The notes under the pieces: generated by a model
Database searches by the model: none
Seen by the model: only the letters and a program-made list of their open reading frames with translations
What the model was told of the DNA's origin: nothing
Translations under genes and position numbers: made by a program
Shown here: piece after piece, positions 11,601 through 20,119 of the stretch
Position numbering within the stretch: position 1 is the first letter of the stretch
How the letters are laid out: every line of letters starts with the position of its first letter
DNA from: Zizania palustris
Lineage: Eukaryota > Streptophyta > Magnoliopsida > Poales > Poaceae
Length of the DNA stretch: 64,000 nucleotides
NCBI GenBank assembly: GCA_019279435.1
Contig: JAAALK010000082.1
Span: 75,488,989 to 75,552,988 of the forward strand
Direction: 5' to 3'

Positions 11601-11893
11601 GAATTGCCCTTCTTAAAACGTACTTCCAAACCATCCTCAAGAAGTTGCGAAACAGAGATTAAATTAAAGTTCAGATTTTTAACCAAAGCAACATTCTTTA
11701 AAGAGAAATGGTCTGAAATGCTAATTGAGCCTATTCCACTTACTTTCCCTTGACCGCTGTTCCCGAACGTGATGTACTCTTTGGAGCTCGGGGGAGTGAG
11801 ACTGGAGAACCATCTGCGATGTCCCGTCATGTGGCGAGAGCATCCTGAGTCCATGATCCAAACATCCTCCAGTCCCCGGTCCTGCACAATCAA
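8696..11893 (-). CDS. pol: S1 copia pol polyprotein (protease, integrase, RT, RNase H)
   Basis: The 1,065-codon frame uses the copia order. Protease has DSG at residues 15-17. The integrase zinc finger is H144/H148/C178/C181, with catalytic D209, D272 and E308. An acidic Ser/Thr/Pro-rich linker follows (about 430-520). Reverse transcriptase has YVDD at 750-753, and RNase H starts with SDAD near 914-917. All key residues are present and no stop interrupts it. The first codon of the open frame used here is a TTG at 11893, overlapping the gag stop by four bases in another frame. Pol is therefore probably made by frameshifting from gag and not from its own start. It copies the element RNA and integrates the cDNA. 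Confidence 0.95.
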   Translation of the reverse strand: MIVQDRGLEDVWIMDSGCSRHMTGHRRWFSSLTPPSSKEYITFGNSGQGKVSGIGSISISDHFSLKNVALVKNLNFNLISVSQLLEDGLEVRFKKGNSSVVDSRGSLVCQILPFGKVFRIDFSSSFGPSRCLIAGSSSELWKWHRRLGHLSFDLLVRLSSMDLIRGLPKLKMEKDLVCHPCRHGKMVAASHSPVTQVMTSYPGELLHLDTVGPARVRSVGGKWYALVIVDDFSRFSWVFFLESKDETFQFVHDLILKLKNENNGRMRAIRSDNGSEFKNSQFVSFYCDQGLDHQFSSPYTPPQNGVVERKNRTLVEMARTMLDEHRTPRRFWAEAMNTACYLANRIFLRAYIGKTSYELRFGRQPKVTHLRAFGCKCFVLKKGGHLDKFESRCWDGVFLGNALHSRGFRVWNLESQLLVETCEVSFDESMPSLTPSFELSGDDELGESIFEEDEDTPAADEGGPSASPTERTPSETSTDDEGGPLITSSTSIEPPQSSPEVPAADSGEVTSDHQGTRAVQRDHPSELIIGDLTERTLRSSASLAVFAESAFVASFEPRDVSHALSDSNWINAMQEELENFVRNRVWTLVEPPSECNPIGTKWVFKNKQGEDGVVVRNKARLVAQGYCQKEGIDFEETFAPVARLESIRILLAFAASKGFKLFQMDVKSAFLNGYIEEEVYVRQPPGFENPKFPRHVFKLHKALYGLKQAPRAWYDRLKQFLLGKGFVMGSVDKTLFLLRDASDFLVAQIYVDDIIFGGTTDSLVSKFSEQMHSEFEMSLMGELKYFLGLQIKQTKDGTFIHQGKYTRDMLKKFDFGGELKPQMTPMGTSGGLDKDESGVKVNEREFRGMIGSLLYLTATRPDIQFAVGLCARFQSSPRASHQQAVKRIFRYLTYAPDHGLYYSASSSLDLSGFSDADFGGCRLDRKSTSGTCQFLGSSLVSWSSRKQSGVALSTTEAEYVAAASCCSQMVWMISTLRDFGLFFPTRVPLFCDSTSAISVGKNPCLHSKTKHIDVRFHFLRDQYEKGVIDLIHVDTHHQLADIFTKPLDQSTFERLRGDLGVVYPF

Positions 11894-14646
11894 TGTCTGT
11901 AAGTGGGAGCAAATGGTCCGGCACCAGGTTTAGCAAAAGAGCTAAACCAGTGTCGAGCCATCTGCTCAAAAGATGGAAAGCGAAAACCATCAAAAGAGTT
12001 TGGACCAAAACGCGGCTCAAAACGCGGTCCACGGTCCTTCCTAACCCTGCGGCCACGAGGTCCAGAACCGTAGCCAACACGGTCTGGAACTCTGCCGGAA
12101 CGAACACCACCAACTGGAGCATGGGCAAGAAAGTCGTCTCCTCTACCACCACCTACACGACGCGGCCTGGCCTCCAGCCTCTCCCCGCGCCGAGGAACAC
12201 GCAGTCTACCACCCTGCTGGTAGAACTGCACCTGATCACTACGAGCCCTCTCTGTTCTCTCAACCCGCTTCCTCCTGAAGCAAAACTCCGCAAGATGCCC
12301 GTCTCTCTGACAATACTCACAATGATAGGTAGGCTTCTTGGGATGTGGTTGAGGCTTGGGGTTCTTGGGCTTGGTAGTGTTTGGTGTGGTCTTCTTGGGC
12401 TGAGAGGGTCCAGGAAGAGAATCTAAAGAGGAGTGGAGGTGTTTGGGCTTAGGAACCCAGATAGGTTTCTTGGGTGGAGCTTTAGGTGGTTCATTGATCA
12501 CTCCATCCTTGGGCTGACAAGCCAGGGAAGACTCAGTAGAGTGGGTCTTGGGATACCTCTGCTCTGGAGTCATTTTACTCCACTCCACTGCCCGGCTAAT
12601 GGCACTCTCAAAGTCAGCCTTGGTGTAGGTATAACCTACCCCAAACCCATCCTGCCTCTTGAACTGCTGGATCATCATGCCGAGTTGTGGCTCTCTAGCA
12701 CTGATCCAACTCAGGATAGACCGGAGATAAAAATTCTCATTCTGAGAATCAGCTAGCTCCTCTCTCAAGGAAGCTAGTACCTCCACCTGAGACAAGCAGG
12801 TTTCACACTCACTCTCCACTTGGACAGACTTTTCAGATTTCAGCTTGATCAACTCCATTCTAAGAGACAGACAGTTCTCACAGACAGTGGGTGGAACTGA
12901 CAATGTCTCAAGCTCTAGCTTAGTCTGCGCAAGCTCAGCTCTTAACCTCTCCAAATCACCCAAATGCTCATCGCCCTTGGATTTCAGCTCAGCTAAGGCA
13001 GCTAGATGAGTTGGGCAATGAACACAGGGTGTGACGACAGTGGCTTGAGCATCTTTCAGCTCCAGCTGAGCGCTTTCAAGCTCAGTGGCCAAAGCATCCC
13101 TCTCATCAACCCTTTCTGTGTACCTAGACTTCAAAGTCGACAGGTCACACAGGAGCGCCTCACACTTCGGGCACTCACTGCTACCACCCAAGCAAGGGGA
13201 AGAAGATAGACTCTCAACTCTGCCGTTGGCTACGGCAAGCTCACTTTCTAACTCATCTATCCTTTTCTTAGCCCCCCTAAGCAGTTTTTCCCGATACTTC
13301 AACTCCTGACGATTGCTCTCAAGTAAATCAACAATTTCGCGCTCATATGATGATACCTTGCTATCGTCGTCGTCGGAGTCGTCGGAGGAGCTCTTTTCTT
13401 CCTTATCCCCAAGAGCCATTGAACAGAAGCTCTTGCGGGATCTTCGGCGCTGGTGTGAGCGGCTCTTCGGCTTGTCTCCGAAGGCCATGAAGCAGAGGCC
13501 CGCCGGATCGTCCTTGTCCTTCCCCTTCCTGATGACGATCTCCTCATCGCTTGAGCTTGATGAAGAGGAAGAAGACGTGGACTGCTTGGAGTAGCTCTTC
13601 TCCATCTCGGCGAAGAAGGCCTTGTCGCGCTTCTTGTTCTCTCGCCGATAGTCCTTCAGGGCCTTCTTGAAGAAACGAGTCTTCGGCTTGCCCTTGTTGA
13701 AGGATGAGCTCTCATGCTTGCCGGAGTCGTGGAAGCTGCCACTGGTGCCCTTCTTGTGGCCGTTGCGCTTGGGGCAGTCGGCGATGAAGTGTCCTGGATC
13801 ACCACACTCAAAGCATCCGGATTTTGTGCCGTGTCTTTTGAACATTCTTTTGTCATAGACACGACGCACCCGGTTGTTAAACAGACACAACTCATCATCT
13901 CCCAAAGACTCAAGCTGGTCCTCAGTGATAGACATCAAAGAGAACCCAGCACAACTCACAGCAGAGGGATCAACAGAAGGTGTAGCAAGGGCCAGGGATT
14001 TTGATCCCGAACCAGTGAGATTTGATCTCAGCTGGATATCTACCTCAGTGGCCTTCAGCTTGCTAAATAACTCAGAAATGGTCAAGGTATCGTAAGAAGT
14101 GCTCTCAACGATAGAGGATACCTTGATCTCCCAGATCTTTGGGTCCAAGGTATGAAGAACCTTGAGCGCCTGCTCGTGATCTGAGACTAACTGAGCACCC
14201 TCAGCCTTGTTGTCCCGAAGCTTGTTAATGATCGACTGAAAGCGACCAAACAAAGCCTCAACAGATTCACCCGGCTTCTGTGTGAAATTCTCATATTCAC
14301 GCCGGTAGGTCTGATAGAGCCGAGCCTTGACCTGTGCTGTTCCCTCATGGTGTGCCTTGAGGGTAGCCCAGATCTCTCTCGCAGTGGAGAGATGACTCAC
14401 ACGCTCAAACTCAGTGGGACCTAATCCAGAAAACAGAATGTTCACAGCCTTACTGTTGCTCAGATGCTGAGCAATGATACCAGCAGTACCATGCTCAGTG
14501 ACTGGCAGAATGACAAATGTGGTGTGAACACAAATGTCCCATATGTCCGAGCCCTGGCTCATTAGATAAGCTCGCATGCGAGTCTTCCAATAATTATAGC
14601 CATAGGCTTCCAAGGACGGGACCTTGCCAGGAGACGTCATGGTCAC
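11890..14646 (-). CDS. gag: S1 gag, 918 aa, two zinc knuckles
   Basis: The ATG at 14646-14644 lies about 50 bp inside the primer site. Domains are: UBN2-type gag domain (about 15-200), CCHC knuckle CFECGDPGHFIADC (278-291), a Lys/Ser-rich stretch with a run of serines near 355, a long heptad-rich Leu/Glu region (about 430-690, predicted coiled coil), a second knuckle CEYCQRDGHLAEFC (776-789), and an Arg/Gly-rich tail ending APTYRH. Long gag proteins with coiled coil are typical of Sireviruses. It would package element RNA in the cytoplasmic particle. It ends in TGA at 11890-11892, overlapping pol by four bases. Confidence 0.95.
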   Translation of the reverse strand: MTMTSPGKVPSLEAYGYNYWKTRMRAYLMSQGSDIWDICVHTTFVILPVTEHGTAGIIAQHLSNSKAVNILFSGLGPTEFERVSHLSTAREIWATLKAHHEGTAQVKARLYQTYRREYENFTQKPGESVEALFGRFQSIINKLRDNKAEGAQLVSDHEQALKVLHTLDPKIWEIKVSSIVESTSYDTLTISELFSKLKATEVDIQLRSNLTGSGSKSLALATPSVDPSAVSCAGFSLMSITEDQLESLGDDELCLFNNRVRRVYDKRMFKRHGTKSGCFECGDPGHFIADCPKRNGHKKGTSGSFHDSGKHESSSFNKGKPKTRFFKKALKDYRRENKKRDKAFFAEMEKSYSKQSTSSSSSSSSSDEEIVIRKGKDKDDPAGLCFMAFGDKPKSRSHQRRRSRKSFCSMALGDKEEKSSSDDSDDDDSKVSSYEREIVDLLESNRQELKYREKLLRGAKKRIDELESELAVANGRVESLSSSPCLGGSSECPKCEALLCDLSTLKSRYTERVDERDALATELESAQLELKDAQATVVTPCVHCPTHLAALAELKSKGDEHLGDLERLRAELAQTKLELETLSVPPTVCENCLSLRMELIKLKSEKSVQVESECETCLSQVEVLASLREELADSQNENFYLRSILSWISAREPQLGMMIQQFKRQDGFGVGYTYTKADFESAISRAVEWSKMTPEQRYPKTHSTESSLACQPKDGVINEPPKAPPKKPIWVPKPKHLHSSLDSLPGPSQPKKTTPNTTKPKNPKPQPHPKKPTYHCEYCQRDGHLAEFCFRRKRVERTERARSDQVQFYQQGGRLRVPRRGERLEARPRRVGGGRGDDFLAHAPVGGVRSGRVPDRVGYGSGPRGRRVRKDRGPRFEPRFGPNSFDGFRFPSFEQMARHWFSSFAKPGAGPFAPTYRH

Positions 14647-14692
14647 TACCGGGGTTTAGAACCGGTTAAGGTATGGAAAAAACCCTAACTAA

Positions 14693-14704
14693 GCTCTGAT
14701 ACCA
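14693..14704 (-). other. S1 primer-binding site (initiator tRNA-Met)
   Basis: On the minus strand TGGTATCAGAGC begins two bases after the LTR end. This is the standard plant copia complement of the initiator tRNA-Met 3' end, with no mismatch. Confidence 0.93.
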
Positions 14705-14844
14705 CTTGTAGGACCGAAAGTAGCGACCAGAGGGGGGTGAATGGGCGCCTAAAAATTCTTTCGAATCAATGGCCTGCTCCCAAAACCCAACGCATTTTAA
14801 AAAGAAAAACTAAACAGCAACGCGAGAACAGATTGACTAAGTCT

Positions 14845-15369
14845 GCAGATTCGAAGTTTGCTGATTCTGAGGTTGCAGATTCTGAGGTTGCAGATTCTGA
14901 GGTTGCAGATTCTGAGGTTGCAGATTCGGAGGTTGCAGATTCGAAGTATGCAGATTCGAAGTATGCAGATTCGAAGTATGCAGATTCGAAGGTTGCAGAT
15001 TCGAAGTATGCAGATTCGAAGTATGCAGATTCGAAGCTTGCAGATTCGAAGTCTGCTGATTCGAAGTCTGCTGATTCGAAGTCTGCAGGTTCGAAGCTTG
15101 CAGATTCGAAGTCTGCAGATTCGAAGCTTGCAGATTCGAAGTCTGCTGATTCGAAGTCTGCTGATTCGAAGCCTGCAGGTTCGAAGCCTGCAGATTCGAA
15201 GTCTGCAGATTCGAAGCTTGCAGATTCGAAGTCTGCTGATTCGAAGTCTGCTGATTCGAAGCCTGCTGATTCGAAGTCTGCAGATTCGAAGCTTGCAGAT
15301 TCGAAGTCTGCTGATTCGAAGTCTGCTGATTCGAAGCCTGCAGATTCGAAGCTTGCAGATTCGAAGTCT
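14845..15369 (+). repeat. 15-bp tandem array, 35 units, in S1 5' LTR
   Basis: Unit order and number are the same as in 5836-6360, apart from point changes. There has been no unit gain or loss since insertion. It lies downstream of the LTR TATA box, so the array is predicted to be in the 5' leader of the genomic RNA. Confidence 0.97.
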
Positions 15370-15829
15370 GCAACACAGAGTTGGACTTCACACAAGAAAA
15401 GGGACTTTGACCCTGCCAACTCGATCAAAAAGCAACACAGGAAAAGCAAGTGTAAAGTACTAGCATACTGTAGCTACAGGAAAGTAGTACTACTTGCTAC
15501 AGAGTAGTAGTACTACTTGCAACAGCAAGAACTAGTACTACTTCTCACGAAGAACACATACAACAGAGAAGCTTCTGTTCCAAATAAATTGATCGCACGC
15601 ACAGAGAATGAACTGCAGTGCACAAAAATGCTTCGCACAAGCAAAAACAGCCAGATTAAAAGCTCTCCCAGACAACAAAAAGTCACTTAAAAACTTCAGG
15701 AAGAACAAGGCTTGTTGCCTGGTGACCCACGCATGAACAGGGGAGAGAGAATGCAAGAAACAAAATGACCCAAAGGAGTAGTATTGATTTTCAGCAAAAG
15801 GGTAGTCCAAACCCTAGGGGTTGGGGTCC

Positions 15830-15837
15830 TATTTATA
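15830..15837 (-). promoter_or_regulatory. S1 LTR TATA box
   Basis: TATAAATA on the minus strand within CCTATAAATAGG, about 570 bp into the 5' LTR. The 3' LTR copy is at 6821-6828. Transcription would run leftward through the tandem array into gag. Confidence 0.7.
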
Positions 15838-16403
15838 GGCAGCCCAACACTAGGAATATTCTACCTGCCCCTTAGGGTTTTTACAGACTCAAAAATAAAG
15901 GAAAAGACTCTACTGCCCTTAGGTATTTTTACAGACACGACAGACTGACTGTGGGCCTAGAGTTACAGATGACTTATCCGGAAGCTAAGTTTTCGTAGCG
16001 ACTACGGCTTCTCTTCTGGACAGTCGGATACAAGATCGACGGTCGTCAGTTTTGCGCCGAAACTGACAAAGCCTCCACCGACTTTGCACCAGGTACCCAG
16101 ATTGGGCCGGCCCGATTCCGCAGCTCTCTCAGCCCGGCAATCACTCACCGCCCGTGTACCTGAGTCAATCCTGGTCAACAGCCCAGTGGGTCTTCTACTG
16201 CTTCTGGCCCATGCACCCGGATTGGGCCAGCCCGACTTCGCAGCCTCCTCTGCCCGACAGTCGCTCGCTGCCCGTGTACCTGAGTCACACGCGGCCCATA
16301 AAACAGCAGATCTCCTCTCTTCTTCAGTCCTCTTTGACTATCGTTGACAATGACTCATCACTTCTAGAGCCATGAGGCCCACGCTATTCAGCATGGCTCC
16401 TCA

Positions 16404-16473
16404 TCCATGTCGCCAAAACAAGGATCACAACCGGTAAAGGTCAACTCGTGATCAAACCGGCTCTGATACACAT
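16404..16473 (-). other. S3 leader with primer-binding site, up to the gag start
   Basis: This 70-bp remnant of S3 lies between its LTR and its gag. It starts with the target copy TCCAT. Next to the LTR is a slightly altered tRNA-Met site (GTATCAGAGC intact, GG of the consensus changed). It shows that S3 gag (5697) and the LTR starting at 16474 belong to one element split by S1. Confidence 0.85.
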
Positions 16474-16731
16474 TGTAGGATCGGAATGGCGACTAGAGGG
16501 GGGTGAATAGGCGCCTCAACACTATCTTTTGAATGTGATGGCCTAATCAAATCACCCAACACACCTCTAAGGATTCAAATTCAATATCCAAATCAAACAG
16601 TACAATTTAGAGCTCAACCAGATTCAAACGCCCAAAAATTGCTTTGATTCAAGATTCTTGATCAACAACAATCAAACAGTAACTTTAGAGATCAAATTTC
16701 AGATTAACAAGTAGCTCAGATTGTTTTAATT
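16474..16731 (-). repeat. S3 LTR, part 1 (interrupted by S2)
   Basis: It starts TGTAGGATCGG, similar to the S1 terminus, and runs to the S2 insertion. The last five bases TAATT are duplicated at 27534-27538, where the LTR resumes. No genes. Confidence 0.85.
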
Positions 16732-18990
16732 TGTTGGACCGGAAACGGCGACCAGAGGGGGAGTGAATGGGAGCTCTTCAAATTTCAGACTAAAAATAGC
16801 CTTCTGTTTTAATACTGTCTTCTGCGGAACAGTCTTCGAACACACCCTTCGAAGTTCTGGTTCGGAGGTATTTTACAGCTCCGAAAATAGGCTGCGCAAG
16901 GAGCAAACGTTCGAAGCCAAGAAGACTTCGCTCCACCCACAACCTCGAAAAATCAGCTCTGCTAAGTCAGTGCAGGCTCCGTACACAGGGTGCTCTGAGC
17001 AGGCTTCGCACTTCACCCTTCGCAAGAGCGGACTTCCCTCTAAGAACTTTGATCAACTCTACTAAGGCAGTGCAGGCTCCGCACACAAGGTGCCTTCGAG
17101 CAGGCTTCGCACTACACCCTTTGCAAGAGCAGACTTCCCTCTGCGGGCTTCGACCAAATACTCAGCGACAACAACTGGTGCTGGGCTTTGTACTTCCAAG
17201 GACTAAACACACACTAAACAGACTTCACTGAGGACTTCGACAAGGGAAGAAAAATGGGCTTCAATCTAAGTCAAACAGGGCTTCGCTAGTAATTAGAGAG
17301 GTCTAGCCTCCAGGTTACACAGAGCGAACAAACACTGAAACACACACTTCGCTCGAACACACTTCGCTCGAATAGGCTTCTCACACACCTCTCCAGAAAA
17401 GCTCACAAGAAAATGGAGTACAGAGAAACCGAAGCATGCAGAGAAGTATGCATACAAGCTCAAGCAGTAAATGAACACAGAGTCAAAGGTTCAATGCTTG
17501 AACAGGGAACACAAAATGAACTCACAGGATGAATACAGAGAGTGTGGTGGCTAGCACATGAGTTCTACAATGAATGCTCAAAGTATTGATGTGACCTAGC
17601 CAGCCTCCACTATTTATAGGCACTATTCAGCCCTGTGAATAGACTACTTTACCCCTAGGGTTTACACTGTTTTTGTCTCATCAGAACAGGGGTACAACTG
17701 GTAGTCTACTTTATTTGGAGGCTTCTTCTGTCAGCTTCGTAGAGGGGACAGACCAGCTTTTGCAGAGCAGACGGTGTTAGCCTTTGCAGTTTTGGACCCT
17801 TCTGAAGCCCCACTTCGCACGCGAGGGGTGCGGTAGCTTCGGTGAGAAGCCTTGAGTCTGATGGCCTTCGCTTCACCGAAGTCAGCCTTCGATATAATGA
17901 CGGTATTGAGCCGAAGTCGTCAAAGCCCTTGGGCCTTCGCACCAACACCTTTGGAGTGGACCACCACGACTTCGCAGCTTCTCCCAGCCCGAACTTCGTT
18001 AGTCCATGTACCGAAGTCATGCATGGCCAAAGTACCTCAAGTCATCCTCACTCCGGAGCCAGCCTCGCTCTGGAGCCTGCTTCACTGTGGAGCCAGCCTC
18101 GCTCCGAAGCCTACTACACTCCGAAGAAGCCAGCTTCGCTCCGAAGCCTGCTTCACTCCAAAACTCGCTTCACTCCGAAGCCCCACCTTTGGAGTACCAC
18201 CCTTCGAAGTCCCTCCTTCGTCCAAGGACTCTGCATGAAGCATTCCATGAGCACTTCATCGTAGTGTCTCTCCTCGAGCACACTCCTCGATGATCCTCAC
18301 CCGGACCATGCCTTCGATGCACCTCGACTTCTGAGACCTTCGTCGGGTATACCTTCGAGTGTCTCCCTCCGGAGCACACTTTGAACGCCTTGCCTCATTG
18401 CTGAGGACTTAGTCCACCATACTCTGAAGTCACTCCATTCGGAGTACCCTTCGAAGTGCCTCGCCTCCGAGGACTTCGTCTCGGAGTACCTTCACCCGGA
18501 GTCACACTCCGCACTTACTGCCTTCTCCTAGCGCACCTCAACTTGAGGTCCAACCTTGACCCCTTCGCAGCCTCCGTGACGGAGCTCCCTGCTCCCCTGG
18601 CATCAAGCCTCCCGCTTGACCCAAGTTCACTTGCTACGAGCCGTCCGTCGCCTCCGAGATCCCCTGCGCGCCACATACAAACAGACAAGTGTATCCAGTA
18701 CCCCGGAGACCTCTCCGGGTAAGCAACCTCCGATACACACTCCGGTGTACCGCCCAAAATACCGAACCCTTCGGTACAGCCAAGTCATTGTGTACTGTCG
18801 GACCCCTCCGATAGGCACACTCCGCTGCAACAGCTGCAGCCAACAGACCCACCGAACCCTTTGGTGAAACAGCCTCCGAACACCTTCGGAGAACCAGCCT
18901 TCAAACCCCTTCGGAGGGACCCCTTCAAATCAGAGGGTAAAATCTGTCAATCACTCATCACAAACTCCGAAACCAACCCTTGGTTTCTCA
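16732..18990 (-). repeat. S2 3' LTR (2,259 bp)
   Basis: On the plus strand it starts TGTTGGACCG and ends CTTGGTTTCTCA. The minus-strand TATA box is at 17611-17618. The part 18040-18500 is a run of irregular repeats built from GAGCC, CTCCGAAG and CTTCACTC. It contains a ~308-bp stretch (about 18197-18505) absent from the other LTR. Short frames here are not genes. Confidence 0.9.
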
Positions 18991-20119
18991 ATATCCCCTT
19001 GATGAGTGCATTGACAACCAAATTCAATTTCAAGAAAATTTGAAAAATTTCAACTCACAAGTGACCATAAAAACTCAGAAACGAGCCAAATCATGTCACT
19101 TGTCAAAAGAATTTTCCTCCCCCTTTATCAATAGAGTAAAAGCCCTTCGACAAATCTTTTCTTTGGCAAGATAAAACTCCTCCAGAGTTATTTTACCCCT
19201 TCCTGCAGAGAACTCAAAAATTTCTCCCCCTTTGGCAATGCAAGCATCAAGGAGTATGTAAAAGATGCATAGCTTCGAAATGGGCAGAATTGCAAAGACA
19301 TATAACGCAAAATATGCCAATATTAATACCAATTATCATGTGCTCAGCTCAATTTAACATTCTCTAAAAACATGATGACAACATGTGATTTTAGCATTTT
19401 GAAATAAAAGCATCACCACTCAATCAAGGTAACTAGACATGTAAAAGCAGGGACTGCGCAAAGCTAGTCAATTTCTACTCTACAGAAGCAAGTCCAGTTC
19501 AAATGGAGCATTGAAAGCAAACTTGATGATCAATGAATTTTGTTGTTTTTTTTTCATAATGCCAGGGGTTATTTGTTTGTCCACCTTATACTTTCCAATC
19601 AGACCAAGCCTAGGCATGAAAGCCATCAGAAGCTTAAGGCGGTGATTTTGGCATACACTACACTATCCTAGTTCAGACCAATGTACAATGGTAAGCAGTC
19701 TAGAATAGAGTAGTGTGACAAACAAACCCACCTGGATCTTTTTGCTTTGAAGCATGCAAATCATGGATTTTTGGAATTTTGATAAAGTGAACAAATTCTT
19801 TAGCACTTGATGAATATCCATGAGTATGTAGACCAATTTTTCAAGTTGCAATGTTTAGCATCCATAGAAAAAGAATCTTGTTATCAAGGAGATAAAAGAT
19901 AGCTAAAGCAGTCCTGCCTAATTATGCTAAATTCAAGACTAAGCGGTGAGCATGATTTGATTTTGAAAAGAAAAATCATGCATAAAATATTTCAGTCATA
20001 TTAAATAGAGCTGAGCTGTCATGATTACATGAATTAAAAGCAGGCATATAAGTGCAAGAGATGTAAATGCAATTTCACAGACAATGAACATATGCAAGAC
20101 AATCAAAATCTGCTCCCCC
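18991..20119 (-). other. S2 noncoding 3' internal segment
   Basis: Polypurine tracts on the minus strand lie beside the LTR (18991-19000) and near 19115, 19217 and 20109. The conserved block shared with S1 and the S3 tandem copy is at 19561-19740. No ORF of note. Confidence 0.7.

Larger units (their letters stand above)
5698..16403 (-). mobile_element. S1: intact Sirevirus-type Ty1/copia retrotransposon (10.7 kb)
   Basis: It is bounded by two 1,697-bp LTRs (5698-7394 and 14707-16403) and by the 5-bp target duplication TCCAT (5693-5697 and 16404-16408). Order on the minus strand: 5' LTR, perfect initiator-tRNA-Met primer site, gag (918 codons), pol (1,065 codons), a 1.3-kb noncoding segment with repeated polypurine tracts, 3' LTR. 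The copia domain order, long gag with coiled coil and multiple polypurine tracts fit the SIRE/Maximus (Sirevirus) lineage. By eye the two LTRs differ at about five positions, so insertion is recent. Both ORFs are undamaged. It sits at the S3 gag start codon. Confidence 0.93.
14707..16403 (-). repeat. S1 5' LTR
   Basis: It has the same 1,697-bp length as the left copy. About five substitutions were seen, for example at 14840, 14884, 15415, 16092 and 16100. It ends at TCCTCA before the target copy TCCAT (16404-16408). Confidence 0.93.

Noticed and set aside
18006..18867. Several short frames in the S2 LTR rich in SLRS and GVC patterns
   Set aside because: Irregular CTCCGAAGCC repeats open the frames; not conserved as protein between the two S2 LTRs.
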